Shown here: piece by piece, positions 1 to 10,269 of the stretch
Position numbering within the stretch: the stretch's first letter is position 1
Layout: each line of letters opens with the position of its first letter
Origin: Prochlorococcus sp. scB241_528N17
GTDB lineage: Bacteria; Cyanobacteriota; Cyanobacteriia; PCC-6307; Cyanobiaceae
DNA: 64,000 nucleotides
Assembly (NCBI GenBank): GCA_000634735.1
Contig: JFLG01000001.1
Location: 62,001-126,000, forward strand
Direction: 5' to 3'
Program-made: the position numbers and the translations under genes
Notes under the pieces: model-generated
Databases searched by the model: none
What the model was told of the DNA's origin: nothing
Seen by the model: only the letters and a program-made list of their open reading frames with translations

Positions 1-326
1 GTTTTAAATGGGAGAGTACCGATCAGATTTTTGAAAAGTTAGAAGAAGAGATTAATGAATTAAAGGAAGCAATTAAAAGTAATAATGATTCAGAAATAAA
101 AAATGAATTTGGGGATATTTACTTTACCCTTCTGAATCTCTCAAACTTTTTAAAAATAAATCCTGAATCAGCTCTTCAAAAAACTAATATAAAATTTTTA
201 GACAGATTTTCAATCATCGAAGATCATGCAGGAGATAATATTAAAAAACAAACTCCCAAAGAATTTAAACGACTTTGGCAAATAGCCAAACAAAAACTGG
301 CGGGAAAAATTCCTAAAAGCAAATGA
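1..326 (+). CDS. mazG: MazG nucleoside triphosphate pyrophosphohydrolase (3' part only)
   Basis: Open from the window edge in the frame that starts at base 3, ending at TGA 324-326. The visible 107 residues contain an EEEINELKEA helix and a later EFGDIYFTLLNLS segment, the EExxE...ExxD arrangement that binds metal in MazG, followed by NIKFLDRFSIIE, a typical C-terminal MazG stretch. MazG hydrolyses NTPs to NMP and pyrophosphate and is used for nucleotide-pool housekeeping. The stop overlaps the start of speE (ATGA), so the two are probably co-transcribed. The N-terminal half lies outside the window. Confidence 0.85.
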   Translation, partial: FKWESTDQIFEKLEEEINELKEAIKSNNDSEIKNEFGDIYFTLLNLSNFLKINPESALQKTNIKFLDRFSIIEDHAGDNIKKQTPKEFKRLWQIAKQKLAGKIPKSK

Positions 327-1174
327 CAAATATTACAACATGGATAGATGAATATCACAAAGGCTCTAGATTCGGTCTAAATGGAGATGTTTTAATTAAA
401 CAAAATTCACAATATCAAGAAATTATTGTTGTTGAAAATGAATACTATGGCAGAGCTTTAATGCTTGATGGTTGTTGGATGACATCACTAAAAGACGAGA
501 AATATTATCATGAGTGTCTTGTGCATCCAGCATTAAGTAGCATTGACGAAAAATTTAATGTACTAATTATTGGTGGAGGAGACGGCGGTACAGCAAGAGA
601 ATGCATTAAATACTCTCAAATATCAAAAATTGATCTAGTAGAAATTGATGAGGAGGTAATCAAAATATCTAAAAAATTTTTAAAAGAAATTGGAGGCGAA
701 GCATGGAATGACAAAAGATTAGAAATACATGTTGATGATGGTGTTAAATGGGTAAGAAAAACAAGAGATAATTTTTACGACGTTATTTTTATAGATTGTT
801 CAGATCCCTCAGAATTTTCAAATTTATTATTTTCAGATTCTTTTTATAGAGAATGTAAAAGAATACTTACACCAAAGGGGATATTAGCAACGCAAAGCGA
901 ATCTCCTGAATCCTTCAAAAATATTCACATAAATATTTTGAAAAGCCTAAAAAAAATATTTAAAGTTTCTGAAACTATGTATTCCTTTGTGCCTATATAT
1001 CCAAGCGGGATTTGGAGTTGGACATTCGCTTCTTCAGAAGATCTAAATTTATCAAAGCAAAATTATGATGAAGTACTAAAAATAGAAAAAGGATGTGAAA
1101 TTTGGAATTTAAATTTTCAAAATGCAGCATTCAAAATGATGCCAAATAAAATTGTAAAAGAACTAGATTCATAA
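323..1174 (+). CDS. speE: Spermidine synthase (polyamine aminopropyltransferase)
   Basis: 283 residues, the usual bacterial length. It transfers the aminopropyl group of decarboxylated S-adenosylmethionine to putrescine. The methyltransferase-like fold is marked by GGGDGG at residues 84-89, the acidic VEIDEE at the end of the next strand (106-111) and IDCSDPS at 157-163, which matches the catalytic D-[ST]-[ST]-D-P region. The start overlaps the mazG stop by four bases, and speB begins one base after its stop. The pairing of a putrescine-using enzyme with a putrescine-making one supports both assignments. No SpeD is visible here, so the aminopropyl donor must come from a gene elsewhere. Confidence 0.93.
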   Translation: MTNITTWIDEYHKGSRFGLNGDVLIKQNSQYQEIIVVENEYYGRALMLDGCWMTSLKDEKYYHECLVHPALSSIDEKFNVLIIGGGDGGTARECIKYSQISKIDLVEIDEEVIKISKKFLKEIGGEAWNDKRLEIHVDDGVKWVRKTRDNFYDVIFIDCSDPSEFSNLLFSDSFYRECKRILTPKGILATQSESPESFKNIHINILKSLKKIFKVSETMYSFVPIYPSGIWSWTFASSEDLNLSKQNYDEVLKIEKGCEIWNLNFQNAAFKMMPNKIVKELDS

Positions 1175-1175
1175 G

Positions 1176-2057
1176 ATGACAAAAAATTTATTTGATAACG
1201 AAAATGCAATTTACATGGGTGCAAAAAGAAGTCCCGAGAATTGCTCAATTGGTATATTTGGAGTTAATTATGACGGGACATGTTCGTTTAAACCAGGAAC
1301 AAGATTTGGTCCAGAAGCAATAAGACAAGTCAGTTCTTGTTTAGAAACATATTGTCCAAAAATAAAAAAAGACTTAGAGGATATTTTGTATGTTGATTTT
1401 GGATCAATACTAATTGATAAAAATGACTCAAAGTCCGTTATTGAATCGGTCAAATCAGCAACAAATTATTTAATTAGTAAACGCCTTAGTCCTATTATGC
1501 TTGGAGGCGAACACTCTATTACAAGAGGTGCTATTGAAGCATTAGTAAAAAAATATCCAGATTTGATAATGGTTCAACTTGATGCTCATGCAGATTTAAG
1601 AGAATCATATATAGGGAATGAACATAGTCATGCTTGTACTATGAAAAGATGCTTAGAAGTGCTACCTGAAAAAAAAATTTTGCAAGTAGGAATTAGAAGT
1701 GGGACTAAAGAAGAATTTGAAATTATGCATAACAACAACCAATTAGTTAACTTTTGTCCAGGCGGAAATGCACATGAGTTAAAAAAAGCTCTTCTACCAT
1801 ACGCGAAGTCTCCAATCTATCTAACAATAGATTTAGATTGGTTTGATCCCAGTTTACTAGCAGGGACGGGCACTCCAGAACCGGGAGGATTTTTTTGGAA
1901 TGATTTTGAAGAAATACTGAAAACTTTAAAAGACCTTAGAATTGTGGCTTCAGATATTGTGGAATTATCTCCAGAAATTGATAAAAGCGGAGTAAGTAGC
2001 ATAGTTGCAGCGAAAGTACTTAGAAGCTTAATTTTGTCATTAGAAAATATGCAATAA
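1176..2057 (+). CDS. speB: Agmatinase/arginase-family ureohydrolase
   Basis: 293 residues. The ureohydrolase binuclear manganese motifs are all present: GGEHS at 110-114, DAHAD at 136-140 and DLDWFD at 219-224, followed by the PEPGG segment usual for the family. Agmatinase converts agmatine to putrescine and urea. Placement one base after speE, which consumes putrescine, favours agmatinase over arginase or guanidinobutyrase, but motif reading alone does not settle the substrate. Start is the first ATG of the frame, directly behind the speE stop, with no separate promoter room. Confidence 0.88.
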   Translation: MTKNLFDNENAIYMGAKRSPENCSIGIFGVNYDGTCSFKPGTRFGPEAIRQVSSCLETYCPKIKKDLEDILYVDFGSILIDKNDSKSVIESVKSATNYLISKRLSPIMLGGEHSITRGAIEALVKKYPDLIMVQLDAHADLRESYIGNEHSHACTMKRCLEVLPEKKILQVGIRSGTKEEFEIMHNNNQLVNFCPGGNAHELKKALLPYAKSPIYLTIDLDWFDPSLLAGTGTPEPGGFFWNDFEEILKTLKDLRIVASDIVELSPEIDKSGVSSIVAAKVLRSLILSLENMQ

Positions 2058-2107
2058 AAAATTTCTAAACTACAGTGTAAAAATACTAAATAAAAACTAA
2101 ATATTTC

Positions 2108-3220
2108 ATGGATTTGCTAAAAAGTCCTCTTTATTCAAAATATGTTGAATCCAATGCAAAATTAGTGGATTTTGCAGGTTGGAAAATGCCTATATCATTT
2201 TCAGGATTAATTAAAGAGCATGAATCAGTTAGATCTTCAGCAGGATTTTTTGATATTTCTCACATGGGTGTGATTTCTATCAAGGGAATCAATCCAAAGG
2301 ATTATATACAAAAACTTTTTCCTACTAATTTATACTCCTTTTCTGAAGGACAGGGACTTTATACAGTAATGCTCAATGATAAAGGAGGAATAATAGATGA
2401 CTTAATAATTTATGACCTTGGTATACAAGAAAATGACATATCAGAATTATTGTTAATAGTTAATGCAAGTAGATATGAAGAAGATTTTCAGTGGATAAAA
2501 AATAATTTAAATATGTCTGAAATTTCTATAACAAACTTTAAAAAAGACAAAGTACTTTTAGCACTACAGGGGAAAAACTCATTCGCTTTATTTGAAGAAT
2601 GGATTAAATCTTCGATCTCACATATCCCTAACTTTGGATGCGAATATAAAATTTTTGAACATATTTCGCCTAAAGAAAAAATTTTCTTTTCAAAGACAGG
2701 CTATACAGGGGAAAATGGTCTAGAAATAATTTTATCTAAAAAAGCAGCAATTAATTTTTGGGATTTCTTAATTTCCAAAAATGTTCCACCTTGTGGTTTA
2801 GGAGCTAGAGATACTCTTAGACTTGAAGCTGGCATGCATCTTTATGGCCAGGACATAAATGAAGAAACTTCTCCATATGAAGCAGGGTTAGGCTGGCTAG
2901 TACACCTAGAAAATAATCACGAATTCTTTGGAAGAAGATTTCTTGAAGAACAGTCAAGATTAGGTATTCAAAGAAAGTTAGTTGGTCTTTCTATAGAAGG
3001 TAAAGCAATAGGAAGAAAAGGCTGCGCAGTGCTTAAAGGTGAAGAAAATATTGGGACTATCACAAGCGGCAGTTGGTCTCCAACTAAACAACAAGCTATA
3101 GCTTTTGCATACATCAATACTTCTCATGCCTTAATAAATAATGAAGTTCAAATATTAATAAGAGACAAAAAATTCAAAGGGGTAATAACAAAGAGAGCGT
3201 TTTATAAAAAAAATTATTAA
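2108..3220 (+). CDS. gcvT: Glycine cleavage system T protein (aminomethyltransferase)
   Basis: 370 residues, normal for GcvT. The protein starts with [20 protein letters not shown], the standard N-terminus of the family, followed by the folate-binding-fold segments GFFDISHMG and [18 protein letters not shown] and the C-terminal barrel domain (about 285-370). It transfers the methylene group from the H-protein-bound aminomethyl intermediate to tetrahydrofolate and releases ammonia. gcvP and gcvH are not in this window, so the complex is encoded at scattered sites. It is 50 bases downstream of speB and 55 bases upstream of aspS. Confidence 0.95.
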   Translation: MDLLKSPLYSKYVESNAKLVDFAGWKMPISFSGLIKEHESVRSSAGFFDISHMGVISIKGINPKDYIQKLFPTNLYSFSEGQGLYTVMLNDKGGIIDDLIIYDLGIQENDISELLLIVNASRYEEDFQWIKNNLNMSEISITNFKKDKVLLALQGKNSFALFEEWIKSSISHIPNFGCEYKIFEHISPKEKIFFSKTGYTGENGLEIILSKKAAINFWDFLISKNVPPCGLGARDTLRLEAGMHLYGQDINEETSPYEAGLGWLVHLENNHEFFGRRFLEEQSRLGIQRKLVGLSIEGKAIGRKGCAVLKGEENIGTITSGSWSPTKQQAIAFAYINTSHALINNEVQILIRDKKFKGVITKRAFYKKNY

Positions 3221-3275
3221 CTAAATTTACCCTTAAAGAATTATTATAAGTTATTGATAAAGAAATCATACTTAG

Positions 3276-5072
3276 ATGAGAAACAAAATTTGCAAAGAAC
3301 TCAATAATACAGATATTGGTAAATTAGTTAATTTATGCGGATGGGTAGATAGAAGAAGAGATCATGGTGGTGTAATTTTTATTGATTTAAGAGACCATAG
3401 TGGATTTCTACAAATAACAATTAATCCCGATGATGGTGCAGATCTATTTAAACAGGCAGAAACTCTAAGAAATGAAACAGTAATAATGGTTAGCGGAATT
3501 ATTAACGAAAGGCCAAAAGATTCAATTAATAAAAATTTAAGTACTGGAGAGTTAGAGCTTAAAGTTAAAGATTTGCAAATTCTCAACCAAATTAAAAAAA
3601 ACCTACCTTTTCCAGTATCTATTCATGATTATGAAAATACAAAAGAGGAACTCAGATTAAAATATAGATACCTTGATTTAAGAAGAGGCAAATTACTAGA
3701 AAATTTAAAAACAAGACATAAAATTATTAAAGTCGCTAGAGAATTTCTTGATAATTTTGGATTTACAGAAGTAGAGACTCCATTACTTACAAAATCAACT
3801 CCAGAAGGCGCTCGCGATTTTCTTGTTCCTGCTCGTCTTTCAAATGGAGAATTTTTTGCTCTACCTCAATCCCCACAACTATTTAAACAACTTTTAATGG
3901 TGGGAGGCTTAGATAAGTATTACCAAATCGCAAAATGTTTCCGTGATGAAGACTTAAGGGCAGATAGACAGCCAGAGTTTACGCAATTAGATATTGAAAT
4001 GAGCTTTATTAGTGAAGAAGAAATAATCTCTTTTAATGAAAGTCTTATAAAAAAAATATGGAAAGAAATATTAAATATTGATTTTGATAATGCTTTTCCA
4101 AGAATGTCATGGCAAGCAGCAATGGATAATTACGGCACTGATAGACCAGACACTAGATATCAAATGTTATTAAAAGATTTAGGAGAAGTATTAGGTGATA
4201 TTGGCTTTAATATTTTCACCAAGGCAATTAAGTCTGGAGGTTCTATAAAATCCATAACAGTCAAAGGAGGTAATTTAAGTATTAGCAACGTAAGAATTAA
4301 ACCCGGAGGTGATATCTTCCAAGTTGCTCAAGATGCAGGAGCTGGTGGTTTAGCTTTTATAAGGGTCAAAGGAGATGAGCTTGAGACTATTGGGGCAATT
4401 AAAAATAATCTAAATGAAGAGCATATAGCTGATATTTTAAGAATCACCAAAGCGCAAGATGGAGACTTAATCCTCTTAGGTGCTGGAGATAAACAAATTG
4501 TCAACCAGTCATTAGATAGAGTGAGACAATACATCGCAAAAGACTTAAATCTCATAGATAAAAGTAAATGGAATTTCTTATGGGTAACTGATTTCCCGAT
4601 GTTTGAGAGAAATGAAGAGGAAAATAGATATGAAGCTTTACATCATCCTTTTTGTTCTCCAAAAAATATAAAATCTAAAGATCCTGAAAACTTGCAAAAA
4701 GAAATCGAGGACTCCATAGCAAATGCTTATGACTTAGTTCTTAATGGCTTGGAATTAGGAGGTGGCTCTTTACGTATTCATGAAGCAAACTTGCAAAGAG
4801 AGGTTTTGAAAACGGTAGGACTTACTGCTAAAGAGATTAATGAAAAATTTGGATTTTTAATAGAAGCCTTAGAAATGGGTGCTCCTCCTCATGGTGGAAT
4901 AGCGTTTGGATTAGATCGTATTACCATGCTGATCATAGGTGCAGATTCAATCAGAGAAACAATAGCGTTTCCAAAAAATCAACAAGCAAAATGTCTTCTC
5001 ACAAATGCGCCTTCAAATGTCTCAGAATCACAATTAAAAGAATTAGATATTGAAATAACAATTGATGAATAA
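3276..5072 (+). CDS. aspS: Aspartyl-tRNA synthetase, bacterial type
   Basis: 598 residues, the length of the bacterial type with the inserted GAD domain. An N-terminal OB-fold anticodon-binding domain (about 1-110, with [21 protein letters not shown]) is followed by class II motif 2 ([19 protein letters not shown], about 223-241) and motif 3 ([12 protein letters not shown] near 550). The GAD insertion lies between. It charges tRNA-Asp. Whether it is discriminating or also charges tRNA-Asn cannot be decided by reading alone. Start ATG 3276 follows an AT-rich 55-base gap without a strong ribosome-binding site. Confidence 0.96.
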   Translation: MRNKICKELNNTDIGKLVNLCGWVDRRRDHGGVIFIDLRDHSGFLQITINPDDGADLFKQAETLRNETVIMVSGIINERPKDSINKNLSTGELELKVKDLQILNQIKKNLPFPVSIHDYENTKEELRLKYRYLDLRRGKLLENLKTRHKIIKVAREFLDNFGFTEVETPLLTKSTPEGARDFLVPARLSNGEFFALPQSPQLFKQLLMVGGLDKYYQIAKCFRDEDLRADRQPEFTQLDIEMSFISEEEIISFNESLIKKIWKEILNIDFDNAFPRMSWQAAMDNYGTDRPDTRYQMLLKDLGEVLGDIGFNIFTKAIKSGGSIKSITVKGGNLSISNVRIKPGGDIFQVAQDAGAGGLAFIRVKGDELETIGAIKNNLNEEHIADILRITKAQDGDLILLGAGDKQIVNQSLDRVRQYIAKDLNLIDKSKWNFLWVTDFPMFERNEEENRYEALHHPFCSPKNIKSKDPENLQKEIEDSIANAYDLVLNGLELGGGSLRIHEANLQREVLKTVGLTAKEINEKFGFLIEALEMGAPPHGGIAFGLDRITMLIIGADSIRETIAFPKNQQAKCLLTNAPSNVSESQLKELDIEITIDE

Positions 5073-5117
5073 GAATATATATGGATGTTCTAAAAGTTTT
5101 TTGTTTAAATAAAATAT

Positions 5118-5138
5118 AAGGAGGCAGTGCTTAATTAA
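5118..5138 (+). promoter_or_regulatory. Detached Shine-Dalgarno and three-codon leader ORF before pyrG
   Basis: A seven-base perfect Shine-Dalgarno core AAGGAGG lies at 5118-5124, yet the pyrG ATG is at 5148, 23 bases further on. A GTG at 5127 is in frame with pyrG but reads only GTG CTT AAT TAA (5127-5138). The spacer to that GTG is just two bases. The site could be a misplaced remnant, a standby ribosome site or a tiny leader peptide; which one is inference. Confidence 0.4.
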
Positions 5139-5147
5139 GAATATTTA

Positions 5148-6758
5148 ATGTCAAAATTTGTTTTTGTCACCGGGGGAGTAGTTTCTAGCATTGGCAAAGG
5201 AATTGTAGCTGCAAGCTTAGGTAGATTATTAAAGTCTAGAGGATATAGTGTTTCAATATTAAAACTTGATCCATATCTAAATGTTGATCCAGGCACAATG
5301 AGCCCTTTTCAACATGGAGAAGTGTTTGTAACCGAAGATGGGGCTGAAACCGATCTAGATTTAGGTCACTACGAAAGATTTACTGATACTGCAATGACTA
5401 GGTTGAATAGTGTAACAACGGGATCTATTTATCAAGCTGTTATTAATAAAGAAAGAAGAGGTAATTATAACGGTGGAACTGTGCAAGTAATACCTCACAT
5501 AACGGGAGAGATTAGAGAAAGAATTCATAGAGTAGCCGCTAACAGCAATGCAGATATTATTATTACTGAAATTGGTGGAACAGTTGGTGATATTGAATCT
5601 CTACCTTTTTTAGAGGCAATAAGAGAATTCAAAAATGATGTCAATAGGAACGATGTTGCATACATACACGTAACATTACTTCCTTACATCAAAACCTCTG
5701 GCGAAATAAAAACTAAACCAACACAACATTCAGTGAAAGAATTAAGATCAATTGGCATTCAGCCGGATTTACTTGTATGCCGAAGTGATAAATCTATCAA
5801 TGAAGCTCTTAAAAAAAAGCTTAGTGGTTTTTGCGGTGTCAGTATCAACTCTGTGATTGAAGCTTTAGACGCAGACAGTATTTATTCTGTACCTCTTTCT
5901 TTAAAAAAAGAAGGATTATGCAAAGAAACCCTGAAGTATTTAGATCTTGAAGATAAAAAATGTGATTTGAAAAATTGGGAGCAACTAATACACAACCTAA
6001 GAAATCCTGGAGATCCAATAAAAGTTGCCCTTGTAGGCAAATATATTGAACTTGGAGATGCATATTTATCCGTTGTTGAAGCTTTAAGACATGCATGCAT
6101 TGAACAAAAGGCTTTATTGGATTTACATTGGGTAAGTGCTGAAATGATAGAAAAAAATTCAGCAGAAACTTACTTAAGTGAAGTTGATGCAATTGTCGTA
6201 CCCGGGGGATTTGGCAATAGAGGAGTCAATGGAAAAATTTCGGCTATAAAATTCGCAAGAGAAAATAAAATTCCCTTTTTAGGTTTGTGCCTTGGTATGC
6301 AATGTGCAGTTATAGAATGGGCCAGGAATGTAGCTAATCTTCCAGATGCATCTAGTGCAGAACTAGACCCAAACACTCCAAATCCAGTGATACATTTATT
6401 ACCAGAACAGGAAGATGTAGTTGATTTAGGTGGGACAATGAGACTTGGAGTTTATCCATGTAGATTGACAAAAAATACAACTGGAAAAAACTTATATGAT
6501 GAGGATGTTATTTATGAGAGACATCGACATAGATACGAATTTAATAATTACTACAAACAAAGTTTTTTAGATTCTGGATACAAAATTAGTGGTACATCAC
6601 CAGATGGCAGATTAGTTGAGTTAATTGAGTTAGAAAATCATCCATACTTCTTAGCCTGTCAATATCATCCTGAGTTTTTATCACGACCTGGCAAACCTCA
6701 TCCTTTATTTAAAGGATTAATAAAAGCCTCTCAAGATAAGTTAACTCAATCAAATTAA
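5148..6758 (+). CDS. pyrG: CTP synthase
   Basis: 536 residues. The synthetase domain opens with [20 protein letters not shown] (residues 5-24, nucleotide-binding P-loop), and the C-terminal class I glutamine amidotransferase domain shows the nucleophile elbow GLCLGMQCA (catalytic Cys near 381) and the His-Glu pair in QYHPEF (near 507-509). It aminates UTP to CTP using glutamine and ATP. The adjacent queE starts 18 bases after its stop. The ribosome-binding region is unusual and is described as a separate entry. Confidence 0.97.
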   Translation: MSKFVFVTGGVVSSIGKGIVAASLGRLLKSRGYSVSILKLDPYLNVDPGTMSPFQHGEVFVTEDGAETDLDLGHYERFTDTAMTRLNSVTTGSIYQAVINKERRGNYNGGTVQVIPHITGEIRERIHRVAANSNADIIITEIGGTVGDIESLPFLEAIREFKNDVNRNDVAYIHVTLLPYIKTSGEIKTKPTQHSVKELRSIGIQPDLLVCRSDKSINEALKKKLSGFCGVSINSVIEALDADSIYSVPLSLKKEGLCKETLKYLDLEDKKCDLKNWEQLIHNLRNPGDPIKVALVGKYIELGDAYLSVVEALRHACIEQKALLDLHWVSAEMIEKNSAETYLSEVDAIVVPGGFGNRGVNGKISAIKFARENKIPFLGLCLGMQCAVIEWARNVANLPDASSAELDPNTPNPVIHLLPEQEDVVDLGGTMRLGVYPCRLTKNTTGKNLYDEDVIYERHRHRYEFNNYYKQSFLDSGYKISGTSPDGRLVELIELENHPYFLACQYHPEFLSRPGKPHPLFKGLIKASQDKLTQSN

Positions 6759-6776
6759 TATTCTTTATTTTTTTGA

Positions 6777-7454
6777 ATGAAAATGACAAATTTTTTACCC
6801 TTAGTCGAACAATTTCATTCATTACAAGGTGAAGGTTATCATGCTGGAAAAAGTGCTTTTTTTATAAGATTAGCTGGATGTAAAGTTGGATGTTCCTGGT
6901 GCGATACTAAGAATTCATGGGACGAAAAAAAACACCCTTCTATATCAATTGAAAAAATAATAGATCGCATAAAAATTGCCAGAAAAAAAGGAGCATCTTT
7001 TTGCGTTATTACAGGTGGAGAACCTTTACAACATAACTTGGATAATTTTTGCAAAGCCATAAAAAAAATGACGATGGGAGAAGAACAAAAGCCAATGAAG
7101 ATTCATATTGAGACAAGTGGAGTCAATTCGATATCAGGAAGCTATGACTGGATTACTTTATCTCCTAAAAGACACTCACCTCCAAAAAATTATTTTTTAA
7201 AAAACTGTAATGAAATCAAAATAATCATAAATGAAATAGAAGATATTGAATTTGCTATTCAAATAAAAAAAGAAACTTTAAAACATTATCAACTCTCTAA
7301 AAGCGAAGATGACTTAAAAAAAGAAGATAAAATTTTTTATTTACAGCCAGCATGGAACAATGCGAATGGTTTTTCTCTTGCTATCGATTTCGTAAAAAAT
7401 AACCCCGATTGGAAATTGAGCCTTCAAACTCACAAATACTTAAAAATTAATTGA
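6777..7454 (+). CDS. queE: 7-carboxy-7-deazaguanine synthase (radical SAM)
   Basis: 225 residues. The radical SAM cysteines are C35, C39 and C42 in AGCKVGCSWCDT, the C-x3-C-x2-C spacing; glycine-rich VITGGEPL follows near 80, and HIETSGV near 111. The enzyme rearranges 6-carboxy-tetrahydropterin into the 7-deazaguanine skeleton. queC, the next step of the pathway, begins six bases downstream, which makes the assignment firm. ATG 6783 (two codons in) is an alternative start; neither has a clear ribosome-binding site. Its end is lysine-rich but of ordinary length. Confidence 0.94.
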   Translation: MKMTNFLPLVEQFHSLQGEGYHAGKSAFFIRLAGCKVGCSWCDTKNSWDEKKHPSISIEKIIDRIKIARKKGASFCVITGGEPLQHNLDNFCKAIKKMTMGEEQKPMKIHIETSGVNSISGSYDWITLSPKRHSPPKNYFLKNCNEIKIIINEIEDIEFAIQIKKETLKHYQLSKSEDDLKKEDKIFYLQPAWNNANGFSLAIDFVKNNPDWKLSLQTHKYLKIN

Positions 7455-7460
7455 AATCAT

Positions 7461-8132
7461 ATGACTCTTAAAAATAAATCGATAGTAGTTTTATTATCTG
7501 GAGGTTTAGATTCTTCTACAGTAACTGGTATCGCCAAAAAATTCGAAGCTAAAATTTTTGGCCTTTCATTTGACTACGGTCAACGCCATAAAAAAGAATT
7601 AAATTCTGCATCAATAATTGCAAAACACTTTGATATCGAAGAATTTAAAATCATTAAGCTTGACTTATCTTTATGGGGAGGCTCGTCATTAACTGATACA
7701 CAAAAAAATATTCCAATAGAGGGAGTACAAACTAATAAAATTCCTAATACTTATGTTCCCGGGAGAAATACTATATTTATTTCCGTTGCACTAAGTTATG
7801 CCGAAGCAATAGATGCTGATTTTATAGGATTAGGAGTTAATGCATTAGATTATTCTGGTTATCCAGATTGCAGACCTGACTACATTAAAAAATTCCAAGA
7901 GTTAGCAGATTTAGCCAATAAAAGAGGAAGAGAAAATAATCCAATAAAACTTTGGACACCACTACTAGATTTAAATAAAGAGGAAATTATTAAATTAGCT
8001 ATTGATAATCATGTCCCTTTAGATAAAACATGGAGTTGTTATTCGGGCAATTCAAAACCATGCGGTAAGTGTGATAGCTGCAGAATTAGAAATGCTGCTT
8101 ATGAAAAATGGCTCAATAATAATAAAAAATGA
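7461..8132 (+). CDS. queC: 7-cyano-7-deazaguanine (preQ0) synthase
   Basis: 223 residues. The PP-loop ATP pyrophosphatase motif is LSGGLDSST (residues 12-20), and the C-terminal zinc site is formed by C193, C201, C204 and C207 in CYSGNSKPCGKCDSC. It converts 7-carboxy-7-deazaguanine plus ammonia to preQ0 with ATP. The PGRNT segment near 97-101 is also usual for QueC. It follows queE closely and its stop overlaps the pabB start by four bases (ATGA), so queE-queC-pabB-pabC look like one transcript. Confidence 0.95.
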   Translation: MTLKNKSIVVLLSGGLDSSTVTGIAKKFEAKIFGLSFDYGQRHKKELNSASIIAKHFDIEEFKIIKLDLSLWGGSSLTDTQKNIPIEGVQTNKIPNTYVPGRNTIFISVALSYAEAIDADFIGLGVNALDYSGYPDCRPDYIKKFQELADLANKRGRENNPIKLWTPLLDLNKEEIIKLAIDNHVPLDKTWSCYSGNSKPCGKCDSCRIRNAAYEKWLNNNKK

Positions 8133-9445
8133 AAATAAAAAAAATAATTCTAGAAAAATGGATCGATCCAGCACTGATTACGCATCATCTAACAGAAAAA
8201 TTCGGAGATAAAGGATTAGCTTGGCTAGACAGTGATGGCAAAGAAAATGGGGAATGGTCAATAATTGGAATTAAACCTAAAAAAATAATCCAATCAAAAG
8301 ATATAAATAACCTAGACAAAACTAATAATCCATTTAACAATTTAAGAAATATTGAAAAAGGATTTTGGATCGGATGGTTAAGTTATGAAGCTGGAGTTTT
8401 CATAGAACCTAAAAACCCATGGCGAAAATCTAATATGGCAACTTTATGGATTGCATCATATGATCCAATCATTAAATGTAATCTAATAAAAAAAGAAATA
8501 ATTATCGAAGGCACAAAATCATCTGAACTGATTAATTATAAGAACATAATCAAAAATATTAAAAATATTGAAGAAGAAAATATTATTAAAACAAATTTGA
8601 ATTTTGATTTTTCAAAAATCAATTTGGATGAAATGGCTGAAAAATTTCAGAAAAATATTCTAAAATTGAAAAAATTAATTTCCTTAGGGGATATATTTCA
8701 AGCAAACCTAACAACTAAATGCGAAATTGAATCTTCCAAAATCTATAATCCTCTAGATATTTATTTGAAAATAAGAAGGAAATTAAGAGCTCCCTTCGGA
8801 GGAATAATAATAAATAATGATAATTATAAAGAGGCTGTATTATCTACCTCGCCAGAAAGATTTATAAAAATAGATAATAAAAATTTTGTAGAATCAAGAC
8901 CAATCAAAGGAACTAGATCTAGAGATAAGGATTTAAATCAAGACGCACTTAATGCTATTGATTTAATAACGAACGAAAAAGATAGAGCCGAAAATATTAT
9001 GATTGTTGACCTAATAAGAAATGATTTAAGTAAAGTTTGCGAAACAGGAAGTATTATGGTGCCAGAAATATTAAAGCTTGAAAGTTTCTTAAAAGTTCAT
9101 CATCTAACATCAGTAATTAGAGGCAAATTAAAAAAAGACAAAAACTGGATTAACTTACTGGAAGCGTGTTGGCCTGGGGGCTCTATAACTGGAGCACCTA
9201 AATTAAGATCATGCCAGAGACTTTTTGAATTAGAAGAATGTGCACGAGGACCATACTGTGGCTCATTTTTGAAGCTTGACTGGAATGGAGAGTTTGACAG
9301 CAATATACTAATAAGATCATTTTTAATTAAAGACAAAAAAATCAACATATATGCTGGTTGCGGAATAGTTATTGACTCAAACCCTGAAGAGGAAACTAAT
9401 GAACTAAAGTGGAAACTTTTACCGTTAATTGATTCACTAAAATGA
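8129..9445 (+). CDS. pabB: Aminodeoxychorismate synthase component I
   Basis: 438 residues, a chorismate-utilising enzyme. The family motifs GDIFQANLT, DRAENIMIVDLIRNDLSKVC and GGSITGAPK are intact. The stretch SRPIKGTRSRD (about 257-267) has Lys in PIKGT, the residue that distinguishes PabB from anthranilate synthase TrpE, which has PIAGT. It makes 4-amino-4-deoxychorismate from chorismate for folate synthesis. Four-base overlaps with queC before and pabC after indicate translational coupling. The amidotransferase partner PabA/TrpG is not in the window. Confidence 0.88.
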   Translation: MKIKKIILEKWIDPALITHHLTEKFGDKGLAWLDSDGKENGEWSIIGIKPKKIIQSKDINNLDKTNNPFNNLRNIEKGFWIGWLSYEAGVFIEPKNPWRKSNMATLWIASYDPIIKCNLIKKEIIIEGTKSSELINYKNIIKNIKNIEEENIIKTNLNFDFSKINLDEMAEKFQKNILKLKKLISLGDIFQANLTTKCEIESSKIYNPLDIYLKIRRKLRAPFGGIIINNDNYKEAVLSTSPERFIKIDNKNFVESRPIKGTRSRDKDLNQDALNAIDLITNEKDRAENIMIVDLIRNDLSKVCETGSIMVPEILKLESFLKVHHLTSVIRGKLKKDKNWINLLEACWPGGSITGAPKLRSCQRLFELEECARGPYCGSFLKLDWNGEFDSNILIRSFLIKDKKINIYAGCGIVIDSNPEEETNELKWKLLPLIDSLK

Positions 9446-10269
9446 TTGAAACATTTGGCTGGCACAAGGATCAATGGTTGGATATTGATAAAATATTTAT
9501 TGCTGCTAATAATAGAGGATTAAAATTTGCTGATGGTATATTTGAGACCATTTTGATAAAAGAAAACAAACCTATTCTTTTTGATGAACATCTGAAAAGG
9601 TTAGAAAAAAGTAGCAAGATTTTAAATATTAATCTCAAAATAAATAAATTAACTTTGGGACAACTTATTCACGATGGAATTAGAAAGTTATCACTTAAAA
9701 ATGATCAATTTGCTTCAGTAAGAATAAACTATAGTCGAGGAACTAATAAAGGTCGAAAACTAACAATTGATAGCACTTCAGAGACAAAAGATTTGGATAA
9801 TTTATGGCTTGAGTTCTATAGAATCAAACCAAATTTTAATCCGATAAGCGTTTGCATTAGTCAAACGGAAAAAATCAATGAATTCAGTCTTATAAGTAAA
9901 TGCAAAACATTTTCATATAATCAGGCAATACAAGTTTTGACAGAAGCTAATGAAAAATCATTTGATGATTCTATCCTTTTGAATACATCAGGTGAACTTT
10001 GTTGTGGAAGTACATTTAATCTTTTAATTAAAAGAAATAATCAATGGATAACTCCTAGAAAAGAGAGCGGCTGTTTAGAGGGGATTATGGTTTCTGAAGC
10101 TTTAAAATTGAAAATCGTAAAAGAAGAATTAATTCTTCCAGAATTTCAAAATGATGACATAATAGTTGCAATTAATAGCTTATCTTGCAGACAAATTAAT
10201 CAAGTTAATGATTTAAAGCTTAAACCTAAATTCGATCCAATTTACTTTTGGGATTTATTATATAGTTGA
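9442..10269 (+). CDS. pabC: Class IV aminotransferase-fold enzyme, probable 4-amino-4-deoxychorismate lyase
   Basis: 275 residues of the PLP fold-type IV family: an early FADGIFETI segment, the likely PLP lysine in KCKTFSYNQA (near 153-162) and a cofactor-phosphate-binding region around SGELCCGSTFNL. Alternatives are branched-chain or D-amino-acid aminotransferase, but the four-base overlap with pabB argues for the lyase that releases p-aminobenzoate and pyruvate. Its last 28 bases overlap the convergent cobA gene. Confidence 0.82.
   Translation: MIETFGWHKDQWLDIDKIFIAANNRGLKFADGIFETILIKENKPILFDEHLKRLEKSSKILNINLKINKLTLGQLIHDGIRKLSLKNDQFASVRINYSRGTNKGRKLTIDSTSETKDLDNLWLEFYRIKPNFNPISVCISQTEKINEFSLISKCKTFSYNQAIQVLTEANEKSFDDSILLNTSGELCCGSTFNLLIKRNNQWITPRKESGCLEGIMVSEALKLKIVKEELILPEFQNDDIIVAINSLSCRQINQVNDLKLKPKFDPIYFWDLLYS

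Noticed and set aside
5845-6192. 115-residue minus-strand frame within pyrG
   Set aside because: It is opposite a highly conserved part of CTP synthase and shows no domain.
9100-9474. 124-residue minus-strand frame across the pabB/pabC junction
   Set aside because: It is the complement of conserved chorismate-enzyme motifs.
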